Below are positions 51,663 to 61,058 of a DNA stretch of 64,000 nt, piece after piece. Source of the DNA: Lentzea fradiae (lineage in GTDB: Bacteria > Actinomycetota > Actinomycetes > Mycobacteriales > Pseudonocardiaceae); NCBI RefSeq assembly GCF_900100955.1, contig NZ_FNCC01000002.1:310001-374000 (forward strand), written 5' to 3'. Below the pieces are notes generated by a model. It made no database searches. It was not told where the DNA came from and saw only the letters and a program-made list of their open reading frames with translations. Position 1 is the first letter of the stretch, and each line of letters begins with the position of its first letter. The position numbers were made by a program, and so were the translations under genes.

Positions 51663-52339
51663 CCAGGGTGCTCATCGTGGAGGACGAGGAGTCCTTCGCC
51701 GATCCGCTCGCCTTCCTGCTGCGCAAGGAGGGGTTCACCGCGGCGCTCGCGGCCACCGGCCAGGAGGCGCTGGAGGAGTTCGACCGCAACGGCGCGGACA
51801 TCGTGCTGCTCGACCTGATGCTGCCCGGCATGAGCGGCACCGACGTGTGCAAGCAGCTGCGGCTGCGCTCCGCCGTCCCGGTGATCATGGTCACCGCGCG
51901 GGACAGCGAGATCGACAAGGTCGTGGGGCTGGAGCTGGGGGCGGACGACTACGTCACCAAGCCCTACTCGGCCCGCGAGCTGATCGCCCGCATCCGGGCC
52001 GTGCTGCGCCGCGGCGGCGAGTCGGAGGACCTGCAGCCGCAGGTCCTGGAGGCCGGGCCGGTGCGCATGGACGTGGAGCGCCACGTCGTCACGGCGGGCG
52101 GCGAGGACATCAGCCTCCCGCTCAAGGAGTTCGACCTCCTCGAGTACCTGCTGCGCAACGTCGGCCGCGTCCTCACCAGGGGGCAGCTCATCGACAGGGT
52201 CTGGGGAGCGGACTACGTCGGCGACACGAAAACGCTGGACGTGCACGTCAAACGGCTGCGGTCCAAGATCGAGCCGGACCCGTCGGCACCCCGCCACCTC
52301 GTGACGGTCAGGGGTCTCGGTTACAAGTTCGAGTCCTGA
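51659..52339 (+). CDS. regX3: Phosphate-starvation response regulator
   Basis: A 226-residue OmpR-type regulator. The receiver domain has Asp52 as phosphoacceptor (VLLDLMLPG), the DDYVTKPYS switch Lys, and the C-terminal winged helix (about 130-226) contains KEFDLLEYLLRNVGRVLTRG and TVRGLGYKFES. It is paired with SenX3 by a 4-nt overlap. It should activate phosphate uptake genes. Confidence 0.95.
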   Translation: MTRVLIVEDEESFADPLAFLLRKEGFTAALAATGQEALEEFDRNGADIVLLDLMLPGMSGTDVCKQLRLRSAVPVIMVTARDSEIDKVVGLELGADDYVTKPYSARELIARIRAVLRRGGESEDLQPQVLEAGPVRMDVERHVVTAGGEDISLPLKEFDLLEYLLRNVGRVLTRGQLIDRVWGADYVGDTKTLDVHVKRLRSKIEPDPSAPRHLVTVRGLGYKFES

Positions 52340-52366
52340 CGGACACGACCAGGTACCGTTTCCCGC

Positions 52367-53347
52367 GTGCGCCTGGGCGTTCTCGACGTGGGTTCCAACA
52401 CCGTCCACCTTCTCGTGGTGGACGCGCATCGTGGTGCCCACCCCGTCCCGATGACGTCCGAGAAGACGATCCTGCGTCTGGCCGAGCAGCTGGACGACGA
52501 GGGTCGGCTCACCAAGTCGGGCGCTGACCAGCTGGTTCGTGCCGTGGCCGCCGCGAAGGCGGCGGCGACGGCCTCCGGCTGCGACGACCTGATGGCGTTC
52601 GCGACCTCGGCCGTGCGCGAGGCGGTCAACTCCGCCGAAGTGCTCGACCGGGTGCGCACCGAGACCGCCGTGGACCTCGAGGTCCTCACCGGCGAGGACG
52701 AGGCGAGGTACACGTTCCTCGCCGTCCGCCGCTGGTACGGCTGGTCCGCCGGCAAGCTGCTGTCCCTCGACATCGGTGGCGGCTCCCTGGAGCTCGCCGT
52801 GGGCCGTGACGAGGATCCCGATCTGGCCTTCTCCGTGCCGCTCGGCGCGGGCCGGCTCACCAGGACCCGGTTCAAGAAGGACCCGCCGCGGCGCTCGGAG
52901 GTCCGCGAGACCACCGAATGGCTCGCCGACCAGCTCGCGCCCGTGGCGCGCAAGCTGAAACGCGCGGGTGAACCCGATCGGGTGGTTGCAACCTCAAAAA
53001 CTTTCCGAACGCTGGCGCGGCTCACCGGGGCCGCGCCATCGTCTGCCGGGCCCAGGGCACGACGGGTGCTCACCGACTCGGGCCTGCGGCAGCTGATCGC
53101 GTTCATCTCCCGGATGTCGGCCGGCGACCTCGCTGAGCTGGAAGGCGTGAGCACCTCGCGCGCGCACCAGCTCCTCGCGGGCGCGCTGGTCGCGGAGGCA
53201 ACGATGCGAGCCCTGTCACTCACGCAGCTGGAGATTTGCCCCTGGGCGCTCCGGGAGGGTGTCATCCTCAGGCGGCTGGACCACACTGACGGCACCGACC
53301 AGGGCGATACTGGACGGACTGGCCGGCACGGGGCACGGTGGAGTTGA
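52367..53347 (+). CDS. Ppx/GppA exopolyphosphatase family protein
   Basis: A 326-residue actin-fold phosphatase beginning MRLGVLDVGSNTVHLLV, with ATSAVREAVNS and the phosphate loop LSLDIGGGSLELAVG. Only the Ppx-GppA domain is present, without the C-terminal HD domain, as in mycobacterial Ppx1 (Rv0496), which has exopolyphosphatase activity. Its place beside senX3-regX3 fits polyphosphate use in phosphate control. The stop and the next start overlap by one base (TGATG). Confidence 0.9.
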   Translation: MRLGVLDVGSNTVHLLVVDAHRGAHPVPMTSEKTILRLAEQLDDEGRLTKSGADQLVRAVAAAKAAATASGCDDLMAFATSAVREAVNSAEVLDRVRTETAVDLEVLTGEDEARYTFLAVRRWYGWSAGKLLSLDIGGGSLELAVGRDEDPDLAFSVPLGAGRLTRTRFKKDPPRRSEVRETTEWLADQLAPVARKLKRAGEPDRVVATSKTFRTLARLTGAAPSSAGPRARRVLTDSGLRQLIAFISRMSAGDLAELEGVSTSRAHQLLAGALVAEATMRALSLTQLEICPWALREGVILRRLDHTDGTDQGDTGRTGRHGARWS

Positions 53348-54717
53348 TGAGTCGAGAGAGCGGATCGGACCAGACGCAGCGCACCGTCGCTGAGCTGCTC
53401 GCCCAGTACGGGGGCAGCGCAGAGAGTGCGCCACGTCGGCGACGCCGCCGCGCTGCCGACGAGGCCGACGAGGTCCAGCAGCCGGAGACCGCCCCGCAGA
53501 CGATCATCGAGCGGGTCCTGTCGGACAGCGGGCGGCTCATGGCCATCCGGGACGACGACGTGGCCCCGACCGGTCGCAGGGCGGCCCCGGAGCCGCCGGC
53601 CGCACCACCACCACCACCACCACCGCCCGCCGCCGAGCGCACGGCCTACCAGCCGAAACCGCCGGTGACACCGCCCGCGCCGCAGCCGAAGGCCCGCAGA
53701 CAGGCACCGCCCCCGCCACCGCCCGCCGCGGCGGAGCAGACGAGGCAGGTGCCCCAGGTCCGCGACCAGCCGTCGCGCTCCGACCTGCCCCGCCCGGACG
53801 CGCCGTCGAGGCAGGACCTCTCGCGCCCGGACCTCGCGAGGCCGGACCTGTCCCGCCCCGACCTGTCCCGCCCCGACCTGTCCCGCCCCGACCTGTCGCG
53901 TCCCGACCTCGCGAGGCCGGACGTCTCCCGCTCGGACCTCCCACGCCCGGACGCCGTGGCCTCCCGCCTCGAAGCGGGCACGTCGTCGCGCACGAACATC
54001 ACGCGCCCGCCGAAGCCCGTGCCGCCGTCGATGCCGCTGCCCACCCCGGCACCCGGCCCCGGCGCACCCCCGCGCGAGGCGATGACCGAGCAGCTCCCGC
54101 GCATCCCGGCCAAGGCACCGGTCGACAAGATCGCCGCACTCGAGACCGAGTCCGTGCTGATCGTGCCGCCCGCCCCGCCGAAGCTGCCGGAGCCGCTGCC
54201 GAACAACCAGCCGGACGCCTGGTTCGGCGACGACGACGACCCCGCGGCCCAGACCGTCCTGTCGATGCCGCCGATGGAGTCGACCGCGGCCCACCCCGGC
54301 CCGTACGTGGACGACGACTCGCAGGAGTACGCCGCCTACCGCGCCGAGGACGACTACCTCGCGGACGACGACGCGGACGAGCTCGACGAGGGCCCGGCGG
54401 GCCTGGACGACGTCGCCGAGGCCGACGAGGACCTCGACGAGGGCCCGCAGCGCTCGGCCGGCAAGGAATGGCTGATCATGATCGGCCAGCTCGCCGTCGG
54501 CGTCCTGGGAGGAGCGGGCCTGTGGCTCGCGTTCAACTTCCTCTGGCGCGCCGTCCCCGCCGCCGCGCTCGTGGTGGCCCTGGCGGTTACCGTGGGTCTG
54601 GTGTTGCTGGTACGCAAGATCCGCAGGGCGGACGACCTCCAGACGACCGTGCTGGCCGTGCTGGTCGGTCTCATCGTGACAGTCTCACCAGCGGCGATGC
54701 TGCTGGTGAAGAGTTGA
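53347..54717 (+). CDS. Rv0497-like membrane protein with pentapeptide SRPDL repeats
   Basis: A 456-residue protein. The N-terminal part ([12 protein letters not shown] and a polybasic run) is cytosolic, followed by Pro-rich linkers. Twelve tandem pentapeptides of the type SRPDL follow (bases 53773-53955), three of them encoded by identical 15-bp units. A long acidic region (about residues 330-370) leads to two C-terminal membrane helices. A GTG at 53338 is an alternative start. The position matches Rv0497. Function unknown. Confidence 0.82.
   Translation: MSRESGSDQTQRTVAELLAQYGGSAESAPRRRRRRAADEADEVQQPETAPQTIIERVLSDSGRLMAIRDDDVAPTGRRAAPEPPAAPPPPPPPPAAERTAYQPKPPVTPPAPQPKARRQAPPPPPPAAAEQTRQVPQVRDQPSRSDLPRPDAPSRQDLSRPDLARPDLSRPDLSRPDLSRPDLSRPDLARPDVSRSDLPRPDAVASRLEAGTSSRTNITRPPKPVPPSMPLPTPAPGPGAPPREAMTEQLPRIPAKAPVDKIAALETESVLIVPPAPPKLPEPLPNNQPDAWFGDDDDPAAQTVLSMPPMESTAAHPGPYVDDDSQEYAAYRAEDDYLADDDADELDEGPAGLDDVAEADEDLDEGPQRSAGKEWLIMIGQLAVGVLGGAGLWLAFNFLWRAVPAAALVVALAVTVGLVLLVRKIRRADDLQTTVLAVLVGLIVTVSPAAMLLVKS
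53773..53955 (+). repeat. 15-bp coding tandem repeat
   Basis: Twelve units encode [S/P/A]-R-[P/S/Q]-D-[L/A/V], one of them with an extra codon. The units at 53851, 53866 and 53881 are identical (TCCCGCCCCGACCTG). Copy number may vary between strains by slippage. Confidence 0.9.
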
Positions 54718-55556
54718 CCGCCCGCATCCCGGTCGGGCTCTCCACGGCGTCGGTCTACCCGCAGCCCGCCGGAGCGGCGTTCGACATCGCCTCCGACCTG
54801 GGCTACGACGGCGTGGAGCTGATGGTGTGGGCCGACCCGGTGTCCCAGGACATCCGGGCGGTCGAACGCCTGTCGGCCCGATCGGGCATGCCGGTCCTGG
54901 CCGTGCACGCCCCGTGCCTGCTCATCTCCCAGCGGGTCTGGTCCCCCGACCCGTCCGAACGCCTCCGCCGAGCAGTCGAAGCAGCCCAGGACCTCAACGC
55001 CCCGACGGTCGTCCTGCACCCCCCGTTCCGCTGGCAACGCAAGTACGCCGACGGCTTCGCCGACCTGGTCACCTCCCTGGAGGACGAGTCCGGCGTAGCC
55101 ATCGCGGTCGAGAACATGTTCCCGGTCCGCCGCCCCCTGGGCAGAGGCCGCTCGGTGGAGATGAACGCCTTCAAGCCCTCCGTCGACCCCACCGACGTGG
55201 GCCACCGCAACTACACCCTCGACCTCTCCCATTCGGCCGCGGCCCACATGGACGCCGTGGAACTGGCCAAACGCATGGGCGACGGCCTCCGCCACCTCCA
55301 CCTCGCAGACGGCTCAGGAGCCCCGAAGGACGAGCACATGGTCCCCGGCCGAGGCACCCAGCCCTGCGCCGAAGTCTGCGAGCTCCTCGCCAGAGGCGGC
55401 TTCGACGGTCAGGTGGTCCTGGAGGTCAACACCCGCAGAGCAGCCTCCCCCGCGGCCCGCCGCGAAATGCTGGCCGAAGCCCTGCTCTTCGCCCGCCTGC
55501 ATCTCGACTGGCCCACGGAGGGCGGCTCGACCCCGAGGCACGGCCTCACCCCCTGA
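54714..55556 (+). CDS. TIM-barrel sugar-phosphate isomerase/epimerase-like protein
   Basis: A 280-residue xylose-isomerase-like barrel starting at TTG inside the upstream stop (TTGA). Metal-site segments are [41 protein letters not shown] and LHLADGSG, ending [10 protein letters not shown]. It belongs to the Rv0498 group; the substrate is unknown. Codon use at 55000-55556 is less strongly GC-biased than in neighbours. Confidence 0.88.
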   Translation: MTARIPVGLSTASVYPQPAGAAFDIASDLGYDGVELMVWADPVSQDIRAVERLSARSGMPVLAVHAPCLLISQRVWSPDPSERLRRAVEAAQDLNAPTVVLHPPFRWQRKYADGFADLVTSLEDESGVAIAVENMFPVRRPLGRGRSVEMNAFKPSVDPTDVGHRNYTLDLSHSAAAHMDAVELAKRMGDGLRHLHLADGSGAPKDEHMVPGRGTQPCAEVCELLARGGFDGQVVLEVNTRRAASPAARREMLAEALLFARLHLDWPTEGGSTPRHGLTP

Positions 55557-55681
55557 CCACTCGGCGAGGTGCGCGGGCACGGGGTCGGCCGGGGCTCGGT
55601 CAGCTCGGCGTGGGACCCGGACTCATCCCGCCCGCCCCGACCACGAGCGCCGAAGTCGACTGGCGAGTTAGGGTTCACCTC

Positions 55682-56578
55682 GTGAACCCGCTGCGAGCGT
55701 TGATCATGGCTGCGTCTCGCAACGAGACGGTCCGTCACCTCGTCGCCACCGCGCCGATCACCCGTGACGTCGTAACCCGCTTCGTGGCGGGCGAGACCAC
55801 CGAATCGGCCGTGCAGGCCGTCCGAACCCTGAACCTCCCGGTCACCCTCGACTACCTGGGCGAGGACACCGAGGACAAGGCGCAAGCCGAAAAGACAGTC
55901 CAGGCGTACCTGGAACTCCTCGACGCCCTGCACGCCGCGAAACTGGCGCGGAACGCAGAGGTCAGCGTCAAGCTGTCGGCCGTGGGCCAGGCCCTGGACG
56001 AGTCACTCGCCCTGACGAACGCGAGCCGCATCTGCGCGGCAGCCGAGCAGTGCGGCACGACGGTCACGCTCGACATGGAAGACCACACCACCACCGACTC
56101 GACCCTGCGAGTCCTCGACGAGCTCAGAAGAACCTGGCCGTGGGTCGGGGCGGTGTTGCAGTCGTACCTGCACCGCACGCTGGAGGACTGCGAGCGGCTC
56201 GCGAAGGCGGGGAGCCGGGTGCGGCTGGTGAAGGGGGCGTACGCGGAGCCGCCGGACGTGGCGATCCAGGATCCGCACGAGGTCGACCTGAACTACGTGC
56301 GGTGCGCGAACGTGCTCCTCGCGGGCGAGGGGTACCCGATGTTCGCCACGCACGACCCCCGCCTGATCGACATCATCGGGGAGAGGGCACGCTGGTATGA
56401 CAAAACCGAGTTCGAGCACCAGATGCTCTACGGCGTCCGGCCGGACGAGCAGAGGCGTCTCGGAGCCCGGGTTTATGTCCCCTACGGCGAGCAGTGGTAC
56501 GGATATCTCATGCGGCGACTCGCGGAACGGCCTGCCAACGTGACTTTCTTCCTGCGGTCTCTGGTCAGCCGCTCATGA
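55682..56578 (+). CDS. Proline dehydrogenase
   Basis: A 298-residue monofunctional PRODH, oxidising proline to pyrroline-5-carboxylate with FAD. The barrel shows VTLDYLGEDTEDKAQAEKT, TLDMEDHTTTD, RVRLVKGAYAEPP and the substrate-binding Arg pair in YGYLMRRLAERPANVTF. It starts at GTG. The next-but-one gene, proC, makes proline from the same intermediate, so synthesis and breakdown are encoded together. The stop overlaps the thioesterase start (ATGA). Confidence 0.93.
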   Translation: MNPLRALIMAASRNETVRHLVATAPITRDVVTRFVAGETTESAVQAVRTLNLPVTLDYLGEDTEDKAQAEKTVQAYLELLDALHAAKLARNAEVSVKLSAVGQALDESLALTNASRICAAAEQCGTTVTLDMEDHTTTDSTLRVLDELRRTWPWVGAVLQSYLHRTLEDCERLAKAGSRVRLVKGAYAEPPDVAIQDPHEVDLNYVRCANVLLAGEGYPMFATHDPRLIDIIGERARWYDKTEFEHQMLYGVRPDEQRRLGARVYVPYGEQWYGYLMRRLAERPANVTFFLRSLVSRS

Positions 56579-57357
56579 CCTTCTCGAAGTCGAGCTCGGT
56601 GCGGTCGCTCGGTGACGGAACCTTCACCGCCATGCTTCCCTCCGAGTGGACCGTCGGTCCCAAGCCCCACGGCGGGTTCCTGCTCGCCGTGATGACGCGT
56701 GCCGCGGCGCAGCTCGTGGGCGGTGACCCGCTCGCGGTGTCCGCGCAGTTCCTGCGGGCTCCCGAGGTCGGTCCGGTGCTGATCAGGACGGACGTGCGCA
56801 AGTCGGGCCGCACCGCGACGGTGGTCGCGGTGTCGCTGGAGCAGCGCGGTCAGGTGTGCGTGGAGGCGTCGGTGACGACGGGGCGGATGCCCGACCTCCG
56901 GGCCGACTACGTGAACCTGCCGCCGGTCCCGGCGGCGCCGACGCCCGGTGCGGTGGAGATGGCGACGTTCCCGACCGGGGGTGCCTACAAGGTGGGCGCG
57001 CTGTGCGACCTGCGGGTCGACCGGGAGAGCGCGTCGTTCCTCGACCGGCGCACGGACGGGCCGCTGACGCTGAAGCTGTGGGCGCGGCCGGTCGACGAGC
57101 AGCCCGACCCGTTCTTCGCGTTGCTGGCGGGTGACCTGTCGATGCCGGTGACGTTCAACCTGGGCCGGTTCGGGTGGTCGCCGACGGTGCAGCTGACGGC
57201 GTTGCTGCGGGCGCGGCCGGCGCCGGGCTGGCTGCGCATCCACGTCACGTGCCGGGCCGTGCACGGGCAGTGGTTCGACGAGGACGCCACGGTCATCGAC
57301 TCGGCGGGGCGGCTGGTGTGCCAGGCACGACAGCTCGCGCTGACCCCCGCTGTGTGA
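56575..57357 (+). CDS. Acyl-CoA thioesterase family protein (Rv0499-like)
   Basis: A 260-residue double hotdog protein. The first hotdog has WTVGPKPHGGFLLAVMTRAA and QFLRAPEVGPV; the second ends WLRIHVTCRAVHGQWFDEDATV. This is the TesB-like/thioesterase-superfamily form in actinobacteria. Substrate unknown. The start is the ATG overlapping the proline dehydrogenase stop. Confidence 0.85.
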   Translation: MTFSKSSSVRSLGDGTFTAMLPSEWTVGPKPHGGFLLAVMTRAAAQLVGGDPLAVSAQFLRAPEVGPVLIRTDVRKSGRTATVVAVSLEQRGQVCVEASVTTGRMPDLRADYVNLPPVPAAPTPGAVEMATFPTGGAYKVGALCDLRVDRESASFLDRRTDGPLTLKLWARPVDEQPDPFFALLAGDLSMPVTFNLGRFGWSPTVQLTALLRARPAPGWLRIHVTCRAVHGQWFDEDATVIDSAGRLVCQARQLALTPAV

Positions 57358-57367
57358 GACTTGACCG

Positions 57368-58177
57368 ATGACGAAGATCGCGGTGCTCGGCGCGGGCAAG
57401 ATCGGTGAGGCGCTGCTGTCCGGGCTTGCGCAGGGCGGCCGCGCGGCCACCGATCTGATGTTCACCGAGAAGCACGAGTCGCGCGCCCGTGCGCTCACCG
57501 AGCAGTACGGGTTCGAGGCCGTGACGGTCCCCGGCGCGGCCGAGCGGGCCGACGTGCTGATCGTCGCGGTCAAGCCGCAGGACATCGAGCCGCTGCTCGT
57601 CGAGCTGAAGCCGGTGCTGCGGCCGGGCACGCTGATCGTGTCGCTGTGCGCGGGGCTGCCGACGGCGCTGTTCGAGCGCAGGCTGCCCGAGGGCACGCCG
57701 GTGGTGCGGGTGATGCCGAACACCCCGATGGTCGTCGGCGAGGCGATGAGCGCCGTGTCCGGCGGGTCCAACGCGACGCCGGAGCACCTGAAGCTCGTCG
57801 AGGAGATCCTCTCGGCGGTCGGCAAGGTCGCGGTCGTGCCGGAGTCGCAGCAGGACGCGGTGACGGCGCTGTCCGGTTCGGGACCCGCGTACTTCTTCTT
57901 CCTGGTCGAGGCGATGATCGACGCGGGCATCCTGCTCGGCATCCCGCGTGACCTGGCCTCGCGGCTCATCATCCAGTCCGCCGTGGGCGCCGCGGCGATG
58001 CTGAACGAGGGCTCGAACCACCCGGTCATCCTGCGTGAGGCCGTCACGTCGCCGGCGGGCACGACGATCATGGCGATCCGCGAGCTGGAGAAGCACGGCG
58101 TGCGCGCCGCGCTGCTGGCGGCGATCGAGTCGGCCCGCGACCGCTCCGTCGAACTGGGCCGCCAGCACGAGGACTGA
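57368..58177 (+). CDS. proC: Pyrroline-5-carboxylate reductase
   Basis: A 269-residue enzyme for the last step of proline synthesis, NAD(P)H-dependent. The Rossmann motif is IAVLGAGKIGEALL, with RVMPNTPMVVGEAMS, the catalytic-domain signature ALSGSGPAYFFFLVEAMIDAG and REAVTSPAGTTI. Length and motifs are standard. It lies in the same place as Rv0500 and ends at a strong hairpin. Confidence 0.96.
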   Translation: MTKIAVLGAGKIGEALLSGLAQGGRAATDLMFTEKHESRARALTEQYGFEAVTVPGAAERADVLIVAVKPQDIEPLLVELKPVLRPGTLIVSLCAGLPTALFERRLPEGTPVVRVMPNTPMVVGEAMSAVSGGSNATPEHLKLVEEILSAVGKVAVVPESQQDAVTALSGSGPAYFFFLVEAMIDAGILLGIPRDLASRLIIQSAVGAAAMLNEGSNHPVILREAVTSPAGTTIMAIRELEKHGVRAALLAAIESARDRSVELGRQHED

Positions 58178-58232
58178 CCGCACGCGGGGGCCCTTCGTAC
58201 TGTCTCGTAGTACGAAGGGCCCCCGCGTGCGG
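58178..58232. terminator. 23-bp perfect hairpin of the CGCGGGGGCCC family
   Basis: Arms 58178-58200 and 58210-58232 are perfectly complementary with a 9-nt loop, starting at the base after the proC stop codon. Confidence 0.85.
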
Positions 58233-58360
58233 AAAACCGGCACTGCTTGGACGTCGCAGGAGTCACAAGAGTCCCGCTACTCTCAAAGGCAGCACGTGCG
58301 TGTCGAACCGTCGGTGGGGAAGACCGACGGCACGACACGTGTCGAAGGATGCGGTGATGT

Positions 58361-58573
58361 ATGCCTGCGAAGGAGAACGAACGAACAGGTCTCGCTCAGG
58401 TGCAGTTCCTGACCGTGGCTGAGGTGGCATCGATGATGCGGGTCTCGAAGATGACCGTGTACCGGCTCGTGCACTCAGGAGAACTGCCCGCGGTACGCGT
58501 GGGCAAGTCGTTCAGGGTGCCCGAGAAAGCGGTCCACGCCTACCTCGAGAACGCCTACTTCGACGCTGGCTGA
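58361..58573 (+). CDS. Excisionase-type HTH protein (Rv0500A-like)
   Basis: A 70-residue MerR-like winged HTH: FLTVAEVASMMRVSKMTVYR, then LVHSGELPAVRVGKSFRVPE, and VHAYLENAYFDAG. The fold is that of excisionases and BldC-like regulators, but the gene sits in a conserved core block next to bS22, so it is a chromosomal regulator, not a phage gene. Targets unknown. Confidence 0.88.
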   Translation: MPAKENERTGLAQVQFLTVAEVASMMRVSKMTVYRLVHSGELPAVRVGKSFRVPEKAVHAYLENAYFDAG

Positions 58574-58694
58574 AGGCCGGTGAACCCCGCCGGGTAGACT
58601 GGTAGGCCGATCGTGCTTACCGGCGCGCCGTGCTTGACACGGCCAAGGCTGGGGCGCGCCAGTCAAAAGCAACGTCTAGAGCTAAGGAACCCGC

Positions 58695-58796
58695 ATGGGC
58701 TCGGTCATCAAGAAGCGCCGCAAGCGCATGTCGAAGAAGAAGCACCGCAAGCTGCTGCGCAAGACCAGGGTCCAGCGCAGGAAGCGCGGCAAGTAA
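58695..58796 (+). CDS. 30S ribosomal protein bS22 (AURKAIP1/COX24-type)
   Basis: A 33-residue, extremely basic protein: [20 protein letters not shown] and then [13 protein letters not shown]. It matches the small actinobacterial protein (Rv0500B type) identified as bS22 in the mycobacterial 30S subunit. More than half of the residues are Lys or Arg. It is followed by a hairpin terminator. Confidence 0.93.
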   Translation: MGSVIKKRRKRMSKKKHRKLLRKTRVQRRKRGK

Positions 58797-58812
58797 GCCC
58801 GCGTGCGCTCTG

Positions 58813-58847
58813 CCGCCGCCGGTCTCCCTCGTGGAGGTCGGCGGCGG
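58813..58847 (+). terminator. Terminator after bS22
   Basis: Outer arms 58813-58820 (CCGCCGCC) and 58840-58847 are perfectly complementary, with an inner CTCC/GGAG stem. It lies 16 bases past the bS22 stop codon and is followed by TTGCGTTT. Confidence 0.7.
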
Positions 58848-59045
58848 TTGCGTTTCCCCCGGCCGCGACCGTGGAATTTCACCCTTCGGGACGCTTGCGC
58901 GAAAACCCGGGAACGAGGGCCGCCGATCGGGTGATTGGCGCGTGAAGCCTGCGTGACCTGCGTCAAGACGGCGTTCCGGCCCCGCCCGGTGAGCGATCGG
59001 GCTTGTAGCATCGACCAGTCGCACCGCCCTCGTGCTGGGAGCCGC

Positions 59046-60083
59046 ATGACCCCCAAGGTCGTCCTCGTCACCGGAGTGAGCCGCTTCCTCGGCGGCCACC
59101 TCGCCGCGCGTTTCGCCGCGAACCCGGACGTCGAGCGCGTGCTCGGCGTGGACACCGAGCCCCCGCCGCGCGACCTGCTGCGCAGGATGGGCAGGGCGGA
59201 GTTCGTGCGGGCCGACATCCGCAACCCGCTGATCAGCAAGGTCATCTCCACCGCGAACGTGGACACGGTCGTCCACGCCTCCGTCACCGCGAACCCGCCG
59301 GGACCGACGGGCCGCACGGTGATGAAGGAGATGAACGTCATCGGCACCATGCAGCTGCTGGCCGCGTGCCAGAAGTCGCCGAAGGTGCGCAAGCTGGTCG
59401 TGAAGTCCACCAGCGCCGTCTACGGGACGAGCAGCCGCGACCCGGCGGTGTTCACCGAGGACATGGGGCCGAAGGACCTGCCGTCGTCCGGGTACGCCAA
59501 GGACGCCGTCGAGGTCGAGGGCTACGTGCGCGGGTTCGGCCGCCGCAGGCCGGACGTCGACGTCACGACGCTGCGCTTCACGAACTTCATCGGGCCGCGC
59601 ATCGACACGGTGCTGACCCGCTACTTCGCCCTCCCGATCGTGCCCACGGTGCTGGGTTACGACGCGCGAGTGCAGCTGCTGCACTCCGAGGACGCGCTCG
59701 CCGTCCTGGAGCGCGCGACGATGCACGACCTGCCCGGTGTGTTCAACGTGGGCGGCGACGGCGTGCTGCTGCTGTCGCAGGCGATCAGGCGGGCGGGCAG
59801 ACTGGCGCTGCCGGTGCCCAGCGCGGCCGTGCCCACGGTCGGCGGCTTCTTCCGGAGCGCCCGGCTCGTCGACTTCTCGCCCGACCAGATGAGGTTCCTC
59901 AACTGGGGGCGCGTGGTCGACACCACCCTGCTGAAGAAGGAGTTCGGGTTCACGCCGCGGTGGACCACCCAGCAGGCGTTCGACGACTACGTGAGCGGCC
60001 GGGGTCTGAAGCCGCTCATCGACCCGGAGACCGTGGACGCTGCCGAACGGGGAATCCTCGACGCAGCCGCCCGGTTCCGCTGA
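59046..60083 (+). CDS. NAD-dependent epimerase/dehydratase (Rv0501-like)
   Basis: A 345-residue extended SDR. The cofactor motif is VLVTGVSRFLGGHLA, with VVHASVTANPPG, the catalytic Ser region VVKSTSAVYGTSS and the Tyr-Lys pair in SSGYAKDAVEVEGY. Annotated galE2 in mycobacteria, but sugar specificity is unproven. The ATG at 59046 gives the standard Rossmann start. An acyltransferase gene follows, as Rv0502 does. Confidence 0.88.
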   Translation: MTPKVVLVTGVSRFLGGHLAARFAANPDVERVLGVDTEPPPRDLLRRMGRAEFVRADIRNPLISKVISTANVDTVVHASVTANPPGPTGRTVMKEMNVIGTMQLLAACQKSPKVRKLVVKSTSAVYGTSSRDPAVFTEDMGPKDLPSSGYAKDAVEVEGYVRGFGRRRPDVDVTTLRFTNFIGPRIDTVLTRYFALPIVPTVLGYDARVQLLHSEDALAVLERATMHDLPGVFNVGGDGVLLLSQAIRRAGRLALPVPSAAVPTVGGFFRSARLVDFSPDQMRFLNWGRVVDTTLLKKEFGFTPRWTTQQAFDDYVSGRGLKPLIDPETVDAAERGILDAAARFR

Positions 60084-60107
60084 TCTCGCTTCGAGGAGAT
60101 GAACGCA

Positions 60108-61058
60108 GTGGCAGGTGCACGCGTTATCCCGCTGCACGACCCGGAACGCGACGCCGCGCGCAAAGCGCGCCACGTCGAGGTGGTCCCGGAGCCGGAGCAG
60201 CGGCAGTCCGAGGTGCCGGACTGGGAACGCAGGCTGACCGACCTGCTGGCGTTCGCGCGCAGGCGCATCGCGGGCGACTACGAGGTCGACGAGTTCGGCT
60301 TCGACCGCGACCTCACCGAGAACGTGCTGCTCCCGCCGCTCAAGCCGCTCTACGAGAAGTGGTTCCGGGTCGAGACGATCGGCCTGAACAACGTCCCGAT
60401 GGCGGGCGGCGCGCTGATCGTCGCGAACCACTCCGGCACGGTGCCGCTCGACGCGCTGATGACGGCGTACGGCATCGCGTCCGAGCACCCGGCGCACCGG
60501 CCTCTGCGCGGGCTGGGCGCCGACCTGGTGTTCCGCACGCCGTTGCTCGGCTCGCTGGCCCGCAAGGGCGGCCAGACGCTCGCCTGCAACGCCGACGCCG
60601 AGCGGCTGCTGTCGTCCGGTGAGCTGGTCGGCGTGTGGCCGGAGGGCTTCAAGGGCATCGGCAAGCCGTTCAAGGACCGCTACAAGCTGCAGCGCTTCGG
60701 CCGCGGCGGGTTCGTCTCGGCGGCCCTCAAGACCGGTGTGCCGATCATCCCGGTCTCGATCGTCGGTGCCGAGGAGATCTACCCGATGATCGGCGACATC
60801 AAGGCGCTGGCGCGGCTGTTCGGCTTCCCGTACTTCCCGGTGACGCCGTTCTTCCCGCTGCTGGGGCCGCTGGGCGCGATCCCGCTGCCGTCGAAGTGGT
60901 ACATCGAGTTCGGCGAGCCGATCCGCACGGACACGTTCGGCGAGAACGCGGCCGACGACCCGATGCTCGTCTTCAACCTCACCGACCAGGTGCGCGAGAC
61001 GATCCAGCAGACCCTCTACCGGCTGCTCACCCAGCGGCGGAACGTGTTCCTCGGCTGA
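60108..61058 (+). CDS. PlsC-like acyltransferase (Rv0502-like)
   Basis: A 316-residue acyltransferase of the glycerol-3-phosphate/lysophosphatidate type. Motif I is NHSGTVPLD (HX4D), motif II lies around VFRTPLLGSLARKGG, motif III is GVWPEGFKGIGKP and motif IV is VPIIPVSIVGAEE. The GTG at 60108 is preferred because GAGGAG lies 9 bases before it; the ATG at 60099 directly abuts that site. It probably acts at the membrane face on lipids. Confidence 0.88.
   Translation: MAGARVIPLHDPERDAARKARHVEVVPEPEQRQSEVPDWERRLTDLLAFARRRIAGDYEVDEFGFDRDLTENVLLPPLKPLYEKWFRVETIGLNNVPMAGGALIVANHSGTVPLDALMTAYGIASEHPAHRPLRGLGADLVFRTPLLGSLARKGGQTLACNADAERLLSSGELVGVWPEGFKGIGKPFKDRYKLQRFGRGGFVSAALKTGVPIIPVSIVGAEEIYPMIGDIKALARLFGFPYFPVTPFFPLLGPLGAIPLPSKWYIEFGEPIRTDTFGENAADDPMLVFNLTDQVRETIQQTLYRLLTQRRNVFLG

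Noticed and set aside
53773..53955. CRISPR-like array
   Set aside because: The 15-bp units are contiguous, in frame and encode pentapeptides; there are no spacers.
58361..58573. Phage excisionase
   Set aside because: The HTH protein resembles excisionases, but it lies in a conserved core block beside proC and bS22 with no phage genes.
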